The position numbers and the translations under genes were made by a program. DNA of 64,000 nt from Candidatus Dechloromonas phosphorivorans (GTDB lineage: Bacteria; Pseudomonadota; Gammaproteobacteria; Burkholderiales; Rhodocyclaceae): the NCBI GenBank assembly GCA_016709495.1, contig JADJMS010000009.1, positions 131,528 through 195,527 on the forward strand, given 5' to 3'. Under the pieces are notes generated by a model. It saw only the letters and a program-made list of their open reading frames with translations. It did no database searches and was not told the origin of the DNA. This document shows, piece after piece, positions 1-8,769 of the stretch (its first letter is position 1; every line of letters starts with the position of its first letter).

Positions 1-478
1 AAGACATGGTGATCAGTGAGCCACCTTCGGCCATCAACGGCTCCAGAGCCTTGGCCATGCGCAGAAAGCTGTGGCAGGAGATGTTCATGGCGGAATCAAA
101 ACCGGCTTCCGAGGTGTCAATGACGCGACCGTGCAGGTCTTCGGCTTCGCAGAAAGCCATTGAGTGGATGGCGAAGTCGATATGGCCGAATTCGGCACCG
201 CATTTTTCGATAACGGCTTCGAGGCTGCCCGGTTGGGTAACGTCGAGCTTTTCAAAGATCTTGGCGCCCAAAGAATCAGCCAGCGGCTGGGTGTATTTGG
301 CGGTTTTGTCGTTCTGGTAGGTGACGGCAATGTCGGCGCCGAGGTCGCGAACTGCTTTGGCGACGGCGAAGGCGATGGATTTGTCGTTGGCGATGCCGGT
401 GATCAGGCCTTTTTTACCAGCCAGGGGCAAGTAAGTGCTGGTCTGTGCCAGCGTAGATTGGTCGTTATTTGTGTTCAT
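1..478 (-). CDS. fabI: Enoyl-[acyl-carrier-protein] reductase (NADH), N-terminal part
   Basis: FabI reduces enoyl-ACP to acyl-ACP with NADH in the last step of each fatty-acid elongation cycle, in the cytoplasm. About 159 residues are present; the left edge cuts the gene before the catalytic Tyr/Lys region. Visible features are the start of the Rossmann fold (GKKGLITGIANDKSIAF), the segment FAIHSMAF, then HSFLRMAKALEPLM and GSLITMS, all typical of FabI rather than of general short-chain dehydrogenases. The ATG at 478 gives a short N-terminal extension before the fold. It is transcribed divergently from the hox operon. The assignment rests on remembered family motifs. Confidence 0.9.
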   Translation of the reverse strand, partial: MNTNNDQSTLAQTSTYLPLAGKKGLITGIANDKSIAFAVAKAVRDLGADIAVTYQNDKTAKYTQPLADSLGAKIFEKLDVTQPGSLEAVIEKCGAEFGHIDFAIHSMAFCEAEDLHGRVIDTSEAGFDSAMNISCHSFLRMAKALEPLMAEGGSLITMS

Positions 479-573
479 GCTGTTCTTCCTTTCAGAAGGG
501 ATCAGGTTTTTTGCGGTACCTCACCTTTTCCACAGCCATCTTGAAGCGTGGTTGCAGTTGGTGCAGTGCACCA

Positions 574-589
574 TGGGCTTATTGTTGCA
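574..589 (+). promoter_or_regulatory. Possible sigma-54 promoter for the hox operon
   Basis: The sequence TGGGCTTATTGTTGCA has the GG-N10-GC spacing of a -24/-12 element and an exact TTGCA -12 box, but only TGG of the -24 box matches. It lies about 165 bases before hoxF. The NAD-hydrogenase operon of Ralstonia eutropha is known to be sigma-54 dependent, which makes the site plausible. No activator site was identified. Confidence 0.35.
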
Positions 590-754
590 CATTACTATTG
601 CTTTTGGACGACAAATTTTTCAGAAAAATTGGTCGTTTTCTACTAATTTTGTGAAGTTCGGTAACTGCTTGCATATTGGTTGACCTGCGACAAACTCTTG
701 TAACAACTTGGTGCTAGGCTTTCTGGTGTCATATGCTGGTTTCGGGAGGTTGTC

Positions 755-2662
755 GTGGCTCTGAGCGAAATGCACGCCGAAGCGGTGGCGGGGATCGTTG
801 ATCGAGTGGCTACGCGCTACAAGCGCGACCCGGTCAATATGTTGCAGATACTGCGTGAAGTGCAGGAGGCCTGTGACTGGCTCCCGCCGGAAGCGATTGA
901 TCGCCTGCAGACGGTACTCGGGGTACCGCGGACGAAAATTGAAGGAGTGGCCGGCTTTTACTCTTTCCTGTACACCGAGCCACGCGGCAAATATCGCATT
1001 CTTTTTTCCGACAACATCATTGATCGCATGGCAGGTAGCCAGCCGTTGATTGAGCGGCTTTGTGAAAATCTCTGGATCGAGCCGGGCAAGACCTCGGAAG
1101 ATGGTTTGGTCAGCGTTGATGTCACTTCATGCACCGGCATGTGCGATCAAGGGCCGGCGCTGCTGGTAAATAATCGGGCAATTACGCGGTTGACCGCAAC
1201 ACGTATCGATGAAATCGCCGAACTGGTGCGCAATAAGACGCCGCTGAGTGAATGGCCGGCCGATTTCTTCAAAGTTGAGGACCATGTGCGCATGGCCGAC
1301 ATCATGCTCGGCTCAACCATGCAGCCTGGCGACGGCCTGCGCGCCGCCCGCGAGCGGACGCCGAGCGATGGCTATATGGCCTCCAATATGCGCTCATGGC
1401 GCGAAGGATTACCGTCCGGGATCAGCGGACCATCGGCCATGCTTGATGAAATCAAGCGCGCTAATCTGCGTGGCCGTGGCGGTGCCGGCTTTGCTACCGG
1501 CCTGAAGTGGGAGGCCTGCCGCAATGCCCAGATGAAGCCGGGCCAGCAGCGTTTTGTCGTGTGTAATGCTGACGAAGGCGAACCGGGAACCTTCAAGGAC
1601 CGTGTGCTGCTTACGGCTCATGCCGATCTGGTCTTTGAGGGAATGACTGTTGCGGCTTACACCATTGGCGCGCGGCGCGGCTTTCTCTACCTGCGTGGCG
1701 AGTATCACTATCTGCTCGAGCCCCTCAATGCCATTCTGGAACGGCGGCGCAAGGAAAACATGCTGGGTAATGACATCCTGGGTATTCCGGGGGCGGATTT
1801 CGAGATCGAGATTCACCTCGGCGCCGGTGCCTATGTTTGCGGCGAAGAATCGGCACTGATCGAATCGCTCGAAGGCAAGCGCGGCACACCACGTAATCGG
1901 CCACCGTTCCCGGTGACCAATGGTTATCTCGATCAGCCAACCATCGTCAATAACGTTGAAACTTTTGCTGCAGCGGCACTGATCGCGCTCAATGGTGGCG
2001 ATTGGTATGCCGCCATCGGCACCAAACACTCGGCTGGCACCAAGATTCTCTCAGTGTCCGGCGATTGTGAGCGACCAGGCGTCTATGAATACCCGTTCGG
2101 GGTCAGCATACGCCAGGTGCTGGAGGATTGCGGAGCCAAGGATACGCAGGCAGTGCAAGTCAGTGGGCCATCCGGTATTTGTGTGGGTGTCGATGAATTC
2201 GACCGCACCATTGGTTTTGAGGATATCCCAACGGCTGGCGCCTTCATGATGTTCGACCAGACCCGTGACATGTTTGAGGTGGCGCGCAACTTTGTTCATT
2301 TCTTCCAGCACGAAAGCTGCGGCTTCTGCACACCGTGCCGGGTGGGCACCTCGCTGCTCAAGAACCTGATGGATAAATTGCACAACGGCCACGGTTCACC
2401 GTACGACTTTGCCGAAATCGAGAAGCTCAACCAGTTGCTGCAAGCCATGAGTCACTGCGGTCTTGGCCACACCGCCTGCAACCCGGTGCTCGACACCATC
2501 GCCAAGTTCCGCCCGGCTTACGACCAGCGGATGGAGCACGACGAATTCAAACCCGCCTTCGATCTCGATCGGGCCTTGTCAGAAGCACGGCAGATGACGC
2601 GGCGCGATGATCCGGGTGCGCATATCACCGGTCACAATGTCGCCTTAGGGGAGGAAGCATGA
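755..2662 (+). CDS. hoxF: NAD-reducing hydrogenase, diaphorase large subunit HoxF
   Basis: HoxF carries FMN and the NAD(H) site of the soluble bidirectional [NiFe]-hydrogenase (group 3d) and passes electrons between NAD and the HoxYH hydrogenase module. The 635-residue protein has a NuoE-like N-terminal domain (about 1-160) fused to a NuoF-like domain. Visible motifs are GRGGAGFATGLKWE near residue 240 for nucleotide/FMN binding and ESCGFCTPCR near 520, with a later Cys near 570, for a [4Fe-4S] cluster. The NuoE-like part keeps the CTGMC pair but appears to lack the first Cys pair. The start is GTG, chosen because GGGAGG lies six bases upstream. hoxU overlaps by four bases. Confidence 0.95.
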   Translation: MALSEMHAEAVAGIVDRVATRYKRDPVNMLQILREVQEACDWLPPEAIDRLQTVLGVPRTKIEGVAGFYSFLYTEPRGKYRILFSDNIIDRMAGSQPLIERLCENLWIEPGKTSEDGLVSVDVTSCTGMCDQGPALLVNNRAITRLTATRIDEIAELVRNKTPLSEWPADFFKVEDHVRMADIMLGSTMQPGDGLRAARERTPSDGYMASNMRSWREGLPSGISGPSAMLDEIKRANLRGRGGAGFATGLKWEACRNAQMKPGQQRFVVCNADEGEPGTFKDRVLLTAHADLVFEGMTVAAYTIGARRGFLYLRGEYHYLLEPLNAILERRRKENMLGNDILGIPGADFEIEIHLGAGAYVCGEESALIESLEGKRGTPRNRPPFPVTNGYLDQPTIVNNVETFAAAALIALNGGDWYAAIGTKHSAGTKILSVSGDCERPGVYEYPFGVSIRQVLEDCGAKDTQAVQVSGPSGICVGVDEFDRTIGFEDIPTAGAFMMFDQTRDMFEVARNFVHFFQHESCGFCTPCRVGTSLLKNLMDKLHNGHGSPYDFAEIEKLNQLLQAMSHCGLGHTACNPVLDTIAKFRPAYDQRMEHDEFKPAFDLDRALSEARQMTRRDDPGAHITGHNVALGEEA

Positions 2663-3369
2663 GCCATACCTTTACGCTGGACGGCAAGACCATTCCCTTC
2701 GAGGACGGCCAGACCATCATTCAGGCGGCAAGCAAGGCCGGGGTATTCATTCCGCACCTGTGCTATCACCCGGAATTCAAGCCGCACGGTTCATGCAAAC
2801 TGTGCACGGTCAAGGTCAATGGCCGGCAGACGGCTTCCTGCACCATGCGCGCTTCGGCCGGCATGGTCGTCGAAAACAACACCGAAGAACTCAATGCTGA
2901 ACGCCGGGCGCTGACCCAGATGCTGTTCGTCGAGGGCAATCATTTCTGCCCGTCGTGCGAAACGAGCGGCAATTGCCAGTTGCAGGCCACGGCCTACCAC
3001 CTCGGCATGATGTCGCCACACTACGATCACTTCTTCCCAAGTCGCCCGGTTGATGCCTCGCACCCTGAGGTTTTGCTCGATTTCAACCGCTGCATCCTTT
3101 GCTCGTTGTGCGTGCGGGCCAGCCGCGATGTCGACGGCAAGAACGTATTTGCCCTCTCCGGGCGCGGCATCAAGACCCATCTGATCGTCAATGCCCGCTC
3201 CGGCAATCTGGCGGACACCAATTTCACGCTCAAGGACAAGGCGGCGCAGGTTTGCCCAGTGGGTGTCATCCTCGTAAAGCGTAATGGATTTGCGGTGCCG
3301 ATTGGCGAACGTCGCTATGACAATGTACCCATCGGCGACAGTCTTGAAACAGCCACGGAGGGCCGCTGA
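2659..3369 (+). CDS. hoxU: NAD-reducing hydrogenase, diaphorase small subunit HoxU
   Basis: HoxU is the iron-sulfur relay subunit that resembles the N-terminus of NuoG and connects HoxF to HoxY. The 236 residues show an N-terminal [2Fe-2S] ferredoxin fold with cysteines in HLCYHPEFKPHGSCKLC, then HFCPSC...C for a His/Cys-ligated cluster, then CILCSLC and CPVGV for a further [4Fe-4S] cluster. The ATG overlaps the hoxF stop (ATGA), so translation is probably coupled. It is full length for the family and uninterrupted. Confidence 0.95.
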   Translation: MSHTFTLDGKTIPFEDGQTIIQAASKAGVFIPHLCYHPEFKPHGSCKLCTVKVNGRQTASCTMRASAGMVVENNTEELNAERRALTQMLFVEGNHFCPSCETSGNCQLQATAYHLGMMSPHYDHFFPSRPVDASHPEVLLDFNRCILCSLCVRASRDVDGKNVFALSGRGIKTHLIVNARSGNLADTNFTLKDKAAQVCPVGVILVKRNGFAVPIGERRYDNVPIGDSLETATEGR

Positions 3370-3370
3370 G

Positions 3371-3925
3371 ATGAACGCGCCCGTCAAGAAAAAACTCAAG
3401 GTAGCGACCACCTCGCTGGCCGGCTGCTTCGGTTGCCATATGTCTTTTCTCGATATTGACGAGCGGCTGTTCACGCTGCTTGAACACATTGAATTTGACC
3501 GTTCGCCGCTGACCGACATTAAAGAGGTCCACCCGGAGTGCGACATTGGCATCATCGAAGGCGGTCTGTGCAACGCTGAAAACGTGCATGTGCTGCGCGA
3601 TTTCCGCAAAAACTGCAAAATCCTGATCGCCATCGGCGCCTGCGCCATCAATGGTGGTTTGCCGGCGCAACGCAATCACTTGCCGCTCAGCGCCATTCTG
3701 GAAGAGGTTTATCACACCAGCCCCGGTCTGAGTAATGGCTTGATTCCGAATGACCCTGAGTTGCCCCTGCCGCTCAACCAGGTGCACCCGCTGCATGAAG
3801 TGGTCAAAATTGACTACTTCATTCCCGGTTGTCCACCCTCCGGCGATGCGATCTGGAAAGTGTTGACCGATCTGCTGGCCGGCCGCGAGCCCGAACTCGG
3901 CCACGGCTTAATGCATTACGATTGA
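3371..3925 (+). CDS. hoxY: NAD-reducing hydrogenase small subunit HoxY
   Basis: HoxY is the small subunit of the hydrogenase module and binds the [4Fe-4S] cluster closest to the Ni-Fe site. The 184-residue frame contains TSLAGCFGCHMSFLDID at residues about 13-29 and further cysteines in EGGLCNAENV, IGACAINGG and FIPGCPPSGD, the usual cluster ligands. The start at 3371 follows the hoxU stop by one base. A longer in-frame extension to 3284 lies wholly inside hoxU and is rejected. There is no twin-arginine signal, as expected for the cytoplasmic enzyme. Confidence 0.95.
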   Translation: MNAPVKKKLKVATTSLAGCFGCHMSFLDIDERLFTLLEHIEFDRSPLTDIKEVHPECDIGIIEGGLCNAENVHVLRDFRKNCKILIAIGACAINGGLPAQRNHLPLSAILEEVYHTSPGLSNGLIPNDPELPLPLNQVHPLHEVVKIDYFIPGCPPSGDAIWKVLTDLLAGREPELGHGLMHYD

Positions 3926-3934
3926 GGTAGCGCA

Positions 3935-5396
3935 ATGACTTATTCCCTCGAAACCGCTGAACATCCCGAGCGCCTGCGGCGCGTTGCCATTGATCCCGTA
4001 TCGCGGGTTGAAGGCCACGGCAAGGTCACCATCCTGCTCGACGAGCACAACAAGGTGCATCAGGTGCGCCTGCACATCGTCGAATTTCGGGGCTTTGAAA
4101 AATTCATTCAGGGCCGCCCGTACTGGGAAGTGCCGGTCATGGTCCAGCGCCTGTGCGGCATCTGCCCGGTATCGCACCATCTCGCCGCGTCGAAGGCGAT
4201 GGACATCATCGTCGGCGCCAAAAAGCTGACGCCAACTGCCGAGAAACTGCGCCGCCTGATGCACTACGGCCAGATGCTGCAATCGCACGCACTGCATTTC
4301 TTCCACCTCTGCTCGCCGGATCTGCTCTTCGGCTTTGACAGCGATGTAACGCGGCGCAATATCGTCGGTGTCGCCGCCGAGCACCCGGAAATCGCCAAGC
4401 GCGGCGTGCTGTTGCGCAAGTTCGGGCAGGAAGTCATCCGCATCACCTCCGGCAAACGCATCCACGGCACCGGTGCCGTACCGGGCGGCATGAACAAATC
4501 ACTGACCATCGCCGAACGCGATGAACTGCTCAAGGATATTTATCAGATCGTTGCCTGGTCGCGCGATGCGGTGCATTTGATCCAGAAGGTTCATATTCAA
4601 GACCCCGGTCTTTACAACAGCTTTGGCATCTTCCGCTCCAATTTCATGTCCATCGTCGGGCATAACGGCGACCTCGACTTCTACCACGGCAGCCTGCGTG
4701 CCCGTGACGACAACGGCAAGATCATCTTCGACGGCGTCGATTACCAGCAGTACGACAAATACATTGAAGAAGAAGTCAAACCGTGGACCTACATGAAGTT
4801 CCCCTTCTTCCGCTCGCTGGGTAAGGAACACGGCTGGTACAAGGTCGGCCCCTTGGCACGCATCCAAAACTGCACGCAGATCTCCCCCCTTTGCCGAGCA
4901 CGAGCGCAAGGAGTTCGTCGATTACGCCGGCGGCTCACCGATGCACGCACCGCTCGCCTACCACTGGACGCGGATGATCGAAATGCTGCACGCGGCGGAG
5001 GAAATCAAGAACCTGCTGCACGATGACGACCTGCTTGGCAGCGATCTGATGGTCAAGGGCGAGCGCCAGTTGGAAGGCGTCGGCGTAATCGAAGCGCCCC
5101 GCGGCACGCTTTTCCACCATTACCGCGTCGACGAAAACGACGTGGTGACGATGGCCAACCTCATCGTTTCCACCACCAACAACAACCAGGCGATGAACGA
5201 AGCCGTGCGCCATGTCGCCAAGCGCTACCTGCATGGCCGCGAAGTGACCGAAGGCCTGCTCAACCATATTGAAGTAGCGATCCGTGCATTTGACCCGTGT
5301 TTGTCCTGCGCAACCCACGCGCTCGGCAAAATGCCGCTGGCGGTTGAGCTGGTCGATGTCGAAGGGCAACAAGTCCACGCACTAAGCCGCTCATGA
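3935..5396 (+). CDS. hoxH: NAD-reducing hydrogenase large subunit HoxH (frame disrupted)
   Basis: HoxH holds the Ni-Fe active site that splits or forms H2. The first frame (3935 to about 4889) has RVEGHGKVTIL and the N-terminal ligand motif RLCGICPVSHH. The C-terminal half is in the +1 frame and includes FAEHERKEF, ERQLEGVGVIEAPRGTL and the second ligand motif DPCLSCATHALGK. The break lies at a run of six C (4884-4889), where the family usually reads NC-x4-TP-FAE. Loss of two bases there would explain it. Both halves are well conserved, so a sequencing error is as likely as a mutation. If the shift is real, the catalytic site is lost. The stop overlaps the hoxW start. Confidence 0.88.
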
Positions 5397-5917
5397 CCGC
5401 CCCCGTCGTTGTCTTCGCCGTCGGCAACCCCAGTCGCGGCGATGACGCCATCGGGCCGGAATTGTGCAGTCGACTCGAAAAATGGCTCAAAAATGAAGGA
5501 CTGGAAGATCAGGTCGAACTGATCGAAGATTTCCAGCTCCAGATCGAACACGTGCTGGACTTGCAAGGCCGCCAACTCGCCTTGTTCATCGACGCCGGCG
5601 AAAACACCCCCGCCCCCTACACCTTCAAACAAATCGCCCCCGCCACCGGCATCGCCCACACCACGCACGAACTTCCACCGGAAGCGGTGTTGCAGGTCTA
5701 TCTGCAAACTGAAGGCTGCGAACCACCACCTTCATTCGTGCTTTGTGTGAGTGGAGAAAAATTCGAGCTCGGCGCGCCGTTGACCGTAACAGCCTCAAGC
5801 CATGTTGAAGCGGCGTTCACATTGTTGATGCAGCTTTGCCGGAAAGCATCATTGGTGGAGTGGCGTAGCATGATCGTGGATAAATCCAGCAAATTTTTGT
5901 GGCCTTATAGCGGTTGA
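5393..5917 (+). CDS. hoxW: Hydrogenase maturation protease HoxW
   Basis: This endopeptidase removes the C-terminal tail of the hydrogenase large subunit after Ni insertion. The 174 residues begin VVVFAVGNPSRGDDAIGPEL, the GNxxRxDD motif whose acidic residue binds Ni, followed by IEDFQLQIEHVLDL and LFIDAGE. The His of HTTHELPPE is the likely third metal-contacting region. The ATG overlaps the hoxH stop. The protein runs to 5917, where its TGA lies inside a copy of the repeat GTTGACCGTAAC; a second copy lies in the coding region at 5779. The last about 20 residues (WRSMIVDKSSKFLWPYSG) look non-conserved. Confidence 0.88.
   Translation: MTAPVVVFAVGNPSRGDDAIGPELCSRLEKWLKNEGLEDQVELIEDFQLQIEHVLDLQGRQLALFIDAGENTPAPYTFKQIAPATGIAHTTHELPPEAVLQVYLQTEGCEPPPSFVLCVSGEKFELGAPLTVTASSHVEAAFTLLMQLCRKASLVEWRSMIVDKSSKFLWPYSG
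5779..5790 (+). repeat. GTYGACCGTAAC dispersed repeat, copy 1
   Basis: GTTGACCGTAAC lies inside hoxW, where it encodes part of LTVTA. Confidence 0.6.
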
Positions 5918-5924
5918 CCGTAAC
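5913..5924 (+). repeat. GTYGACCGTAAC dispersed repeat, copy 2
   Basis: This copy supplies the hoxW stop codon and extends into the palindrome GACCGTAACGGTC (5916-5928). Confidence 0.65.
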
Positions 5925-6055
5925 GGTCGATTCTGTGGCGTTTTTGGGTGAAAGCAGGGTTCGGGGCGTGATATGCTGATGTTCTGGTTTGGGGTATACC
6001 GTTTTTTCTTTGAACTAAAGCGAAGCGGACCCCTTTTATTCGAGTTGCCGGCCGG

Positions 6056-6226
6056 ACCGAGGTAATCGTTGCTGGCAAAATTAAGCAGGTTTTTGCCGTC
6101 GACCGTAACAGTTCGCCCACAGGGCGATTCCAGCATGCGGCGGCGGGTGAGGCCGCGTGCTGCGGTTTCGGTAAGTTCTGTTCGCAGGCGCTGTTCAAGC
6201 CCAACGGTTGATTGCTCGGTTGTCAT
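6056..6226 (-). pseudogene. bioF: Truncated 8-amino-7-oxononanoate synthase (bioF remnant)
   Basis: The first 57 codons match the N-terminus of BioF, the PLP enzyme that makes 8-amino-7-oxononanoate for biotin: LEQRLRTELTE, GLTRRRMLESPCGR, VDGKNLLNFASNDYLG. Homology then stops abruptly, although the reading frame continues without meaning to 5849. A good ribosome site (CAGGAG, nine bases before the ATG) is retained. The remnant lies on the same strand as bioA, separated by a chemoreceptor gene. A copy of the GTYGACCGTAAC repeat (6098-6109) lies inside it and encodes TVTVD. A complete bioF, if present, is elsewhere. Confidence 0.75.
6098..6109 (+). repeat. GTYGACCGTAAC dispersed repeat, copy 3
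   Basis: GTCGACCGTAAC lies inside the bioF remnant; the opposite strand encodes TVTVD. Confidence 0.6.
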
Positions 6227-6273
6227 TTAATATTCTCCTGCGCCAGAGGGTGTTGCGTATCGTGAAAATGGGC

Positions 6274-7287
6274 TCAGGAATGGCAGAGCAGGGATGGGTC
6301 CCGTGTGGCGCTGTCTGACATCAGCTGAAGGTTGTCGATGACGGCGCTACTTGCCTTCTCCATAGCTTCAACATGCCTGAGCATGGTGTCGGGGTCGCCC
6401 CGTCCTTTGGCTTCCAGGGCTTGAATGCCCATGCGGTGAACCTCGATATGCGGTGGTTCGATTTCGCGATAACCCGGCAGGCGCGAGAAGCAATCCTTGC
6501 CTTCGCCTTCGTAATACCATTTGCCCAAACGACAGGCGGTATGTGTGGCGACTTTTTCCGGCGCGACATTTTCCAGGTCAAATAGCGCAAGGTAGATGCG
6601 GAATTTGAAGACGAGGTGGTCAACTTTTGCCACTTCAACAAAGCTTTTCAGCGCGCTGCCGGCAATCACTTCTTCCATCTTGTGCGATAGCCCCATCAAA
6701 CGCTGCATATCTTCAGTGGCCTTGTTGCCTCGTTTGCTGAACTGGTCTGCTGTTTTGGAAAGGGTTTCCATGGCATTTTTTGCCGATGTCGAGTTATCGC
6801 GAATACCAACTACCAGGCCTTCGATTTCCTTGGTTGCCTTGGCGGTGCGCTCTGCGAGTTTTCTCACCTCGTCCGCAACCACGGCAAAGCCGTGCCCTGC
6901 CTCACCGGCACGCGCTGCTTCAATGGCGGCATTCAATGCGAGCAGATTGGTCTGGTCGGCAATTTCGTGGATGAGTTGCACAATGGCGCTGATTTCACCT
7001 GCCTGTTGCGCCAGACCGTCCACTTCACGGGCGGAATGCGCAGAGTCTTCTGCCAGTCGATGCAGGTCGGCAGCAATTTCGGTGGTGGTCTGTCCGCTGG
7101 CAATTGACACCTCAGCCGCTTCCAGCGCCCGGCTTTTTTCATCCTTGAGCAGATTGGCCATTTCACCGAGACTGCTTTGTGATCCGGCCAGCGTGTCATT
7201 GAAGCTAGCCAGGTTGCGCAAAACGGCTTTCAGCGTGTCGCACTCATTTTCTTTCGCTATCGCTGCTTGTTGCTGCATTTGCAGCAT
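6274..7287 (-). CDS. Soluble methyl-accepting chemotaxis protein with C-terminal CZB domain
   Basis: This 337-residue protein has no transmembrane segment, so it is probably a cytoplasmic chemoreceptor. The N-terminal 70 residues look coiled-coil. The MCP signalling hairpin NLLALNAAIEAARAGE follows at about 115-130 with GFAVVADEVRKLAER. The C-terminus (about 215-310) is a chemoreceptor zinc-binding domain with its His/Cys pattern: DHLVFKFRIYLAL, CRLGKWYYEGEGKDCF and PPHIEVHRMG. CZB receptors of the TlpD type sense oxidants such as hypochlorite; that role here is inferred. The frame stays open upstream to about 7400 but has no ATG, GTG or TTG, so the start is at 7287 or 7278, the latter having AAGGGA upstream. 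Confidence 0.85.
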   Translation of the reverse strand: MLQMQQQAAIAKENECDTLKAVLRNLASFNDTLAGSQSSLGEMANLLKDEKSRALEAAEVSIASGQTTTEIAADLHRLAEDSAHSAREVDGLAQQAGEISAIVQLIHEIADQTNLLALNAAIEAARAGEAGHGFAVVADEVRKLAERTAKATKEIEGLVVGIRDNSTSAKNAMETLSKTADQFSKRGNKATEDMQRLMGLSHKMEEVIAGSALKSFVEVAKVDHLVFKFRIYLALFDLENVAPEKVATHTACRLGKWYYEGEGKDCFSRLPGYREIEPPHIEVHRMGIQALEAKGRGDPDTMLRHVEAMEKASSAVIDNLQLMSDSATRDPSLLCHS

Positions 7288-7428
7288 TCCCTTGAGCGAA
7301 TCAATTTCAGCAGACAGAGCCTGTTCCCGCGATTTTGCGGCAGATAAGTCATTTTCAACGGCGACCAGGCCAGAACATTGCTTAACCCATTTCTGCGGAA
7401 CGTATTGTTAGCCTGCGATTATAGAACT

Positions 7429-8769
7429 TTAGGTGGCCGCTCTCAGAGCACCGGAGATTGCGCTTGCCAGTTGCTCAATTTCCTCATCACTGACGATATA
7501 CGGCGGCATCAAATAGACCGTATTCCCAATCGGCCGGATCAGCGCTTCATGTTCCAGCGCAGCGCGGTAGAACTTGCGCGAGAAGTACGGATCGTTGGTT
7601 TCGACATCGAAGGCGGCAATCATGCCGCGCTGGCGCAGATGTTTGACTCGCGGGTGAGCGGCGAGCGGGGCGAGGGCGGCGGAAATTTTTGCGGCTTTTT
7701 GGCGGTTGACCGTAACAGTTTGGTCCTGCTCGAAAATGTCGAGTGTCGCCAGCGCGGCGCGGCAGGCGAGGGGGTTGCCGGTGTAGGAATGTGAGTGCAG
7801 GAAGGCGCGGCTTACGGAGTCGTCGAGGAAGGCGGCGTAGATGATGTCGCTGCTCAGGACTATCGATAGCGGCAGGTAGCCGCCGGAGATGCCTTTTGAC
7901 AGGCACATCAGGTCGGGCCGGATGCCGGCTTGTTCATGAGCAAAGAAGGTGCCGGTGCGGCCGCAGCCGACGGCGATTTCGTCGCAGATCAGATGGACTT
8001 CGTACTGGTCGCAAAGCTGGCGGGCAAGACGCAGGTATTCCGGGTCATACATCGCCATGCCGGCGGCACCTTGCACGAGCGGTTCGACGATCAGCGCGGC
8101 GATGTTGGCGCCGTGTTGTTCCAGATGATTTTCCAGCGCAGCTGCGGCGCGGCGGGCTACGTCGGCCGGTGTTTCGCCGGATTCAGCCAGCCGGAAATCA
8201 GGCGAAGGCACTACATGAGCGGCGCGCACCAGCGGCGCGTAGGCATCCTTGAAGATGGCAACATCGGTGACGGCCAGCGCACCCACCGTTTCGCCGTGGT
8301 AGCTGCCGGCGAGGCAGAGAAAATCTGCCTTTTCCGGGCGGCCGACATTGCGCCAGTAGTGGAAACTCATCTTCAGCGCAATTTCGGTGGCTGAAGCGCC
8401 ATCCGAGGCGTAGAAGGCGTGACCGAGTGTGCCACCGGTCAGGGCAGATAAACGCTCGGAAAGTTCGATCACCGGCTGATGGGTGAAGCCGGCCAGCATG
8501 ACGTGTTCCAGCGTTTCGAGCTGATCCTTCAAGGCGGCGTTGATGCGCGGGTTGGCGTGGCCGAAGAGGTTGGTCCACCACGAGCTGATGCCGTCGAGGT
8601 AACGCTTGCCGTCAAAGTCGTAGAGCCAGGCACCGCTGCCGCGGGCGATCGGGACCAACGGCAAGTGGCTGGCTGAACCGGTCTGCGCATGGTGCTGCAT
8701 CTGCGTGCACGGGTGCCAGACGGCGGCTTGACTGCGGGCCAGCCAGTCCTGGTTCAACGACTTTTTCAT
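7429..8769 (-). CDS. bioA: Adenosylmethionine-8-amino-7-oxononanoate aminotransferase
   Basis: BioA transfers an amino group from S-adenosylmethionine to 8-amino-7-oxononanoate, giving 7,8-diaminononanoate in biotin synthesis. The 446 residues show the class III aminotransferase pattern: WHPCTQM near the N-terminus, GISSWWTNLFGH, GSYHGETVGAL, EPLVQGAAGM, ICDEIAVGCGRTG and the PLP lysine in CLSKGISGGYLPLS. The ATG at 8769 shares its A with the upstream stop (TGATG), so it is translationally coupled to the DUF2863 gene. A TTG one codon earlier is possible but less likely. A copy of GTYGACCGTAAC (7705-7716) lies in the coding region and encodes TVTVN. Confidence 0.95.
   Translation of the reverse strand: MKKSLNQDWLARSQAAVWHPCTQMQHHAQTGSASHLPLVPIARGSGAWLYDFDGKRYLDGISSWWTNLFGHANPRINAALKDQLETLEHVMLAGFTHQPVIELSERLSALTGGTLGHAFYASDGASATEIALKMSFHYWRNVGRPEKADFLCLAGSYHGETVGALAVTDVAIFKDAYAPLVRAAHVVPSPDFRLAESGETPADVARRAAAALENHLEQHGANIAALIVEPLVQGAAGMAMYDPEYLRLARQLCDQYEVHLICDEIAVGCGRTGTFFAHEQAGIRPDLMCLSKGISGGYLPLSIVLSSDIIYAAFLDDSVSRAFLHSHSYTGNPLACRAALATLDIFEQDQTVTVNRQKAAKISAALAPLAAHPRVKHLRQRGMIAAFDVETNDPYFSRKFYRAALEHEALIRPIGNTVYLMPPYIVSDEEIEQLASAISGALRAAT
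7705..7716 (+). repeat. GTYGACCGTAAC dispersed repeat, copy 4
   Basis: GTTGACCGTAAC lies inside bioA; the coding strand reads TVTVN through it. Confidence 0.6.
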
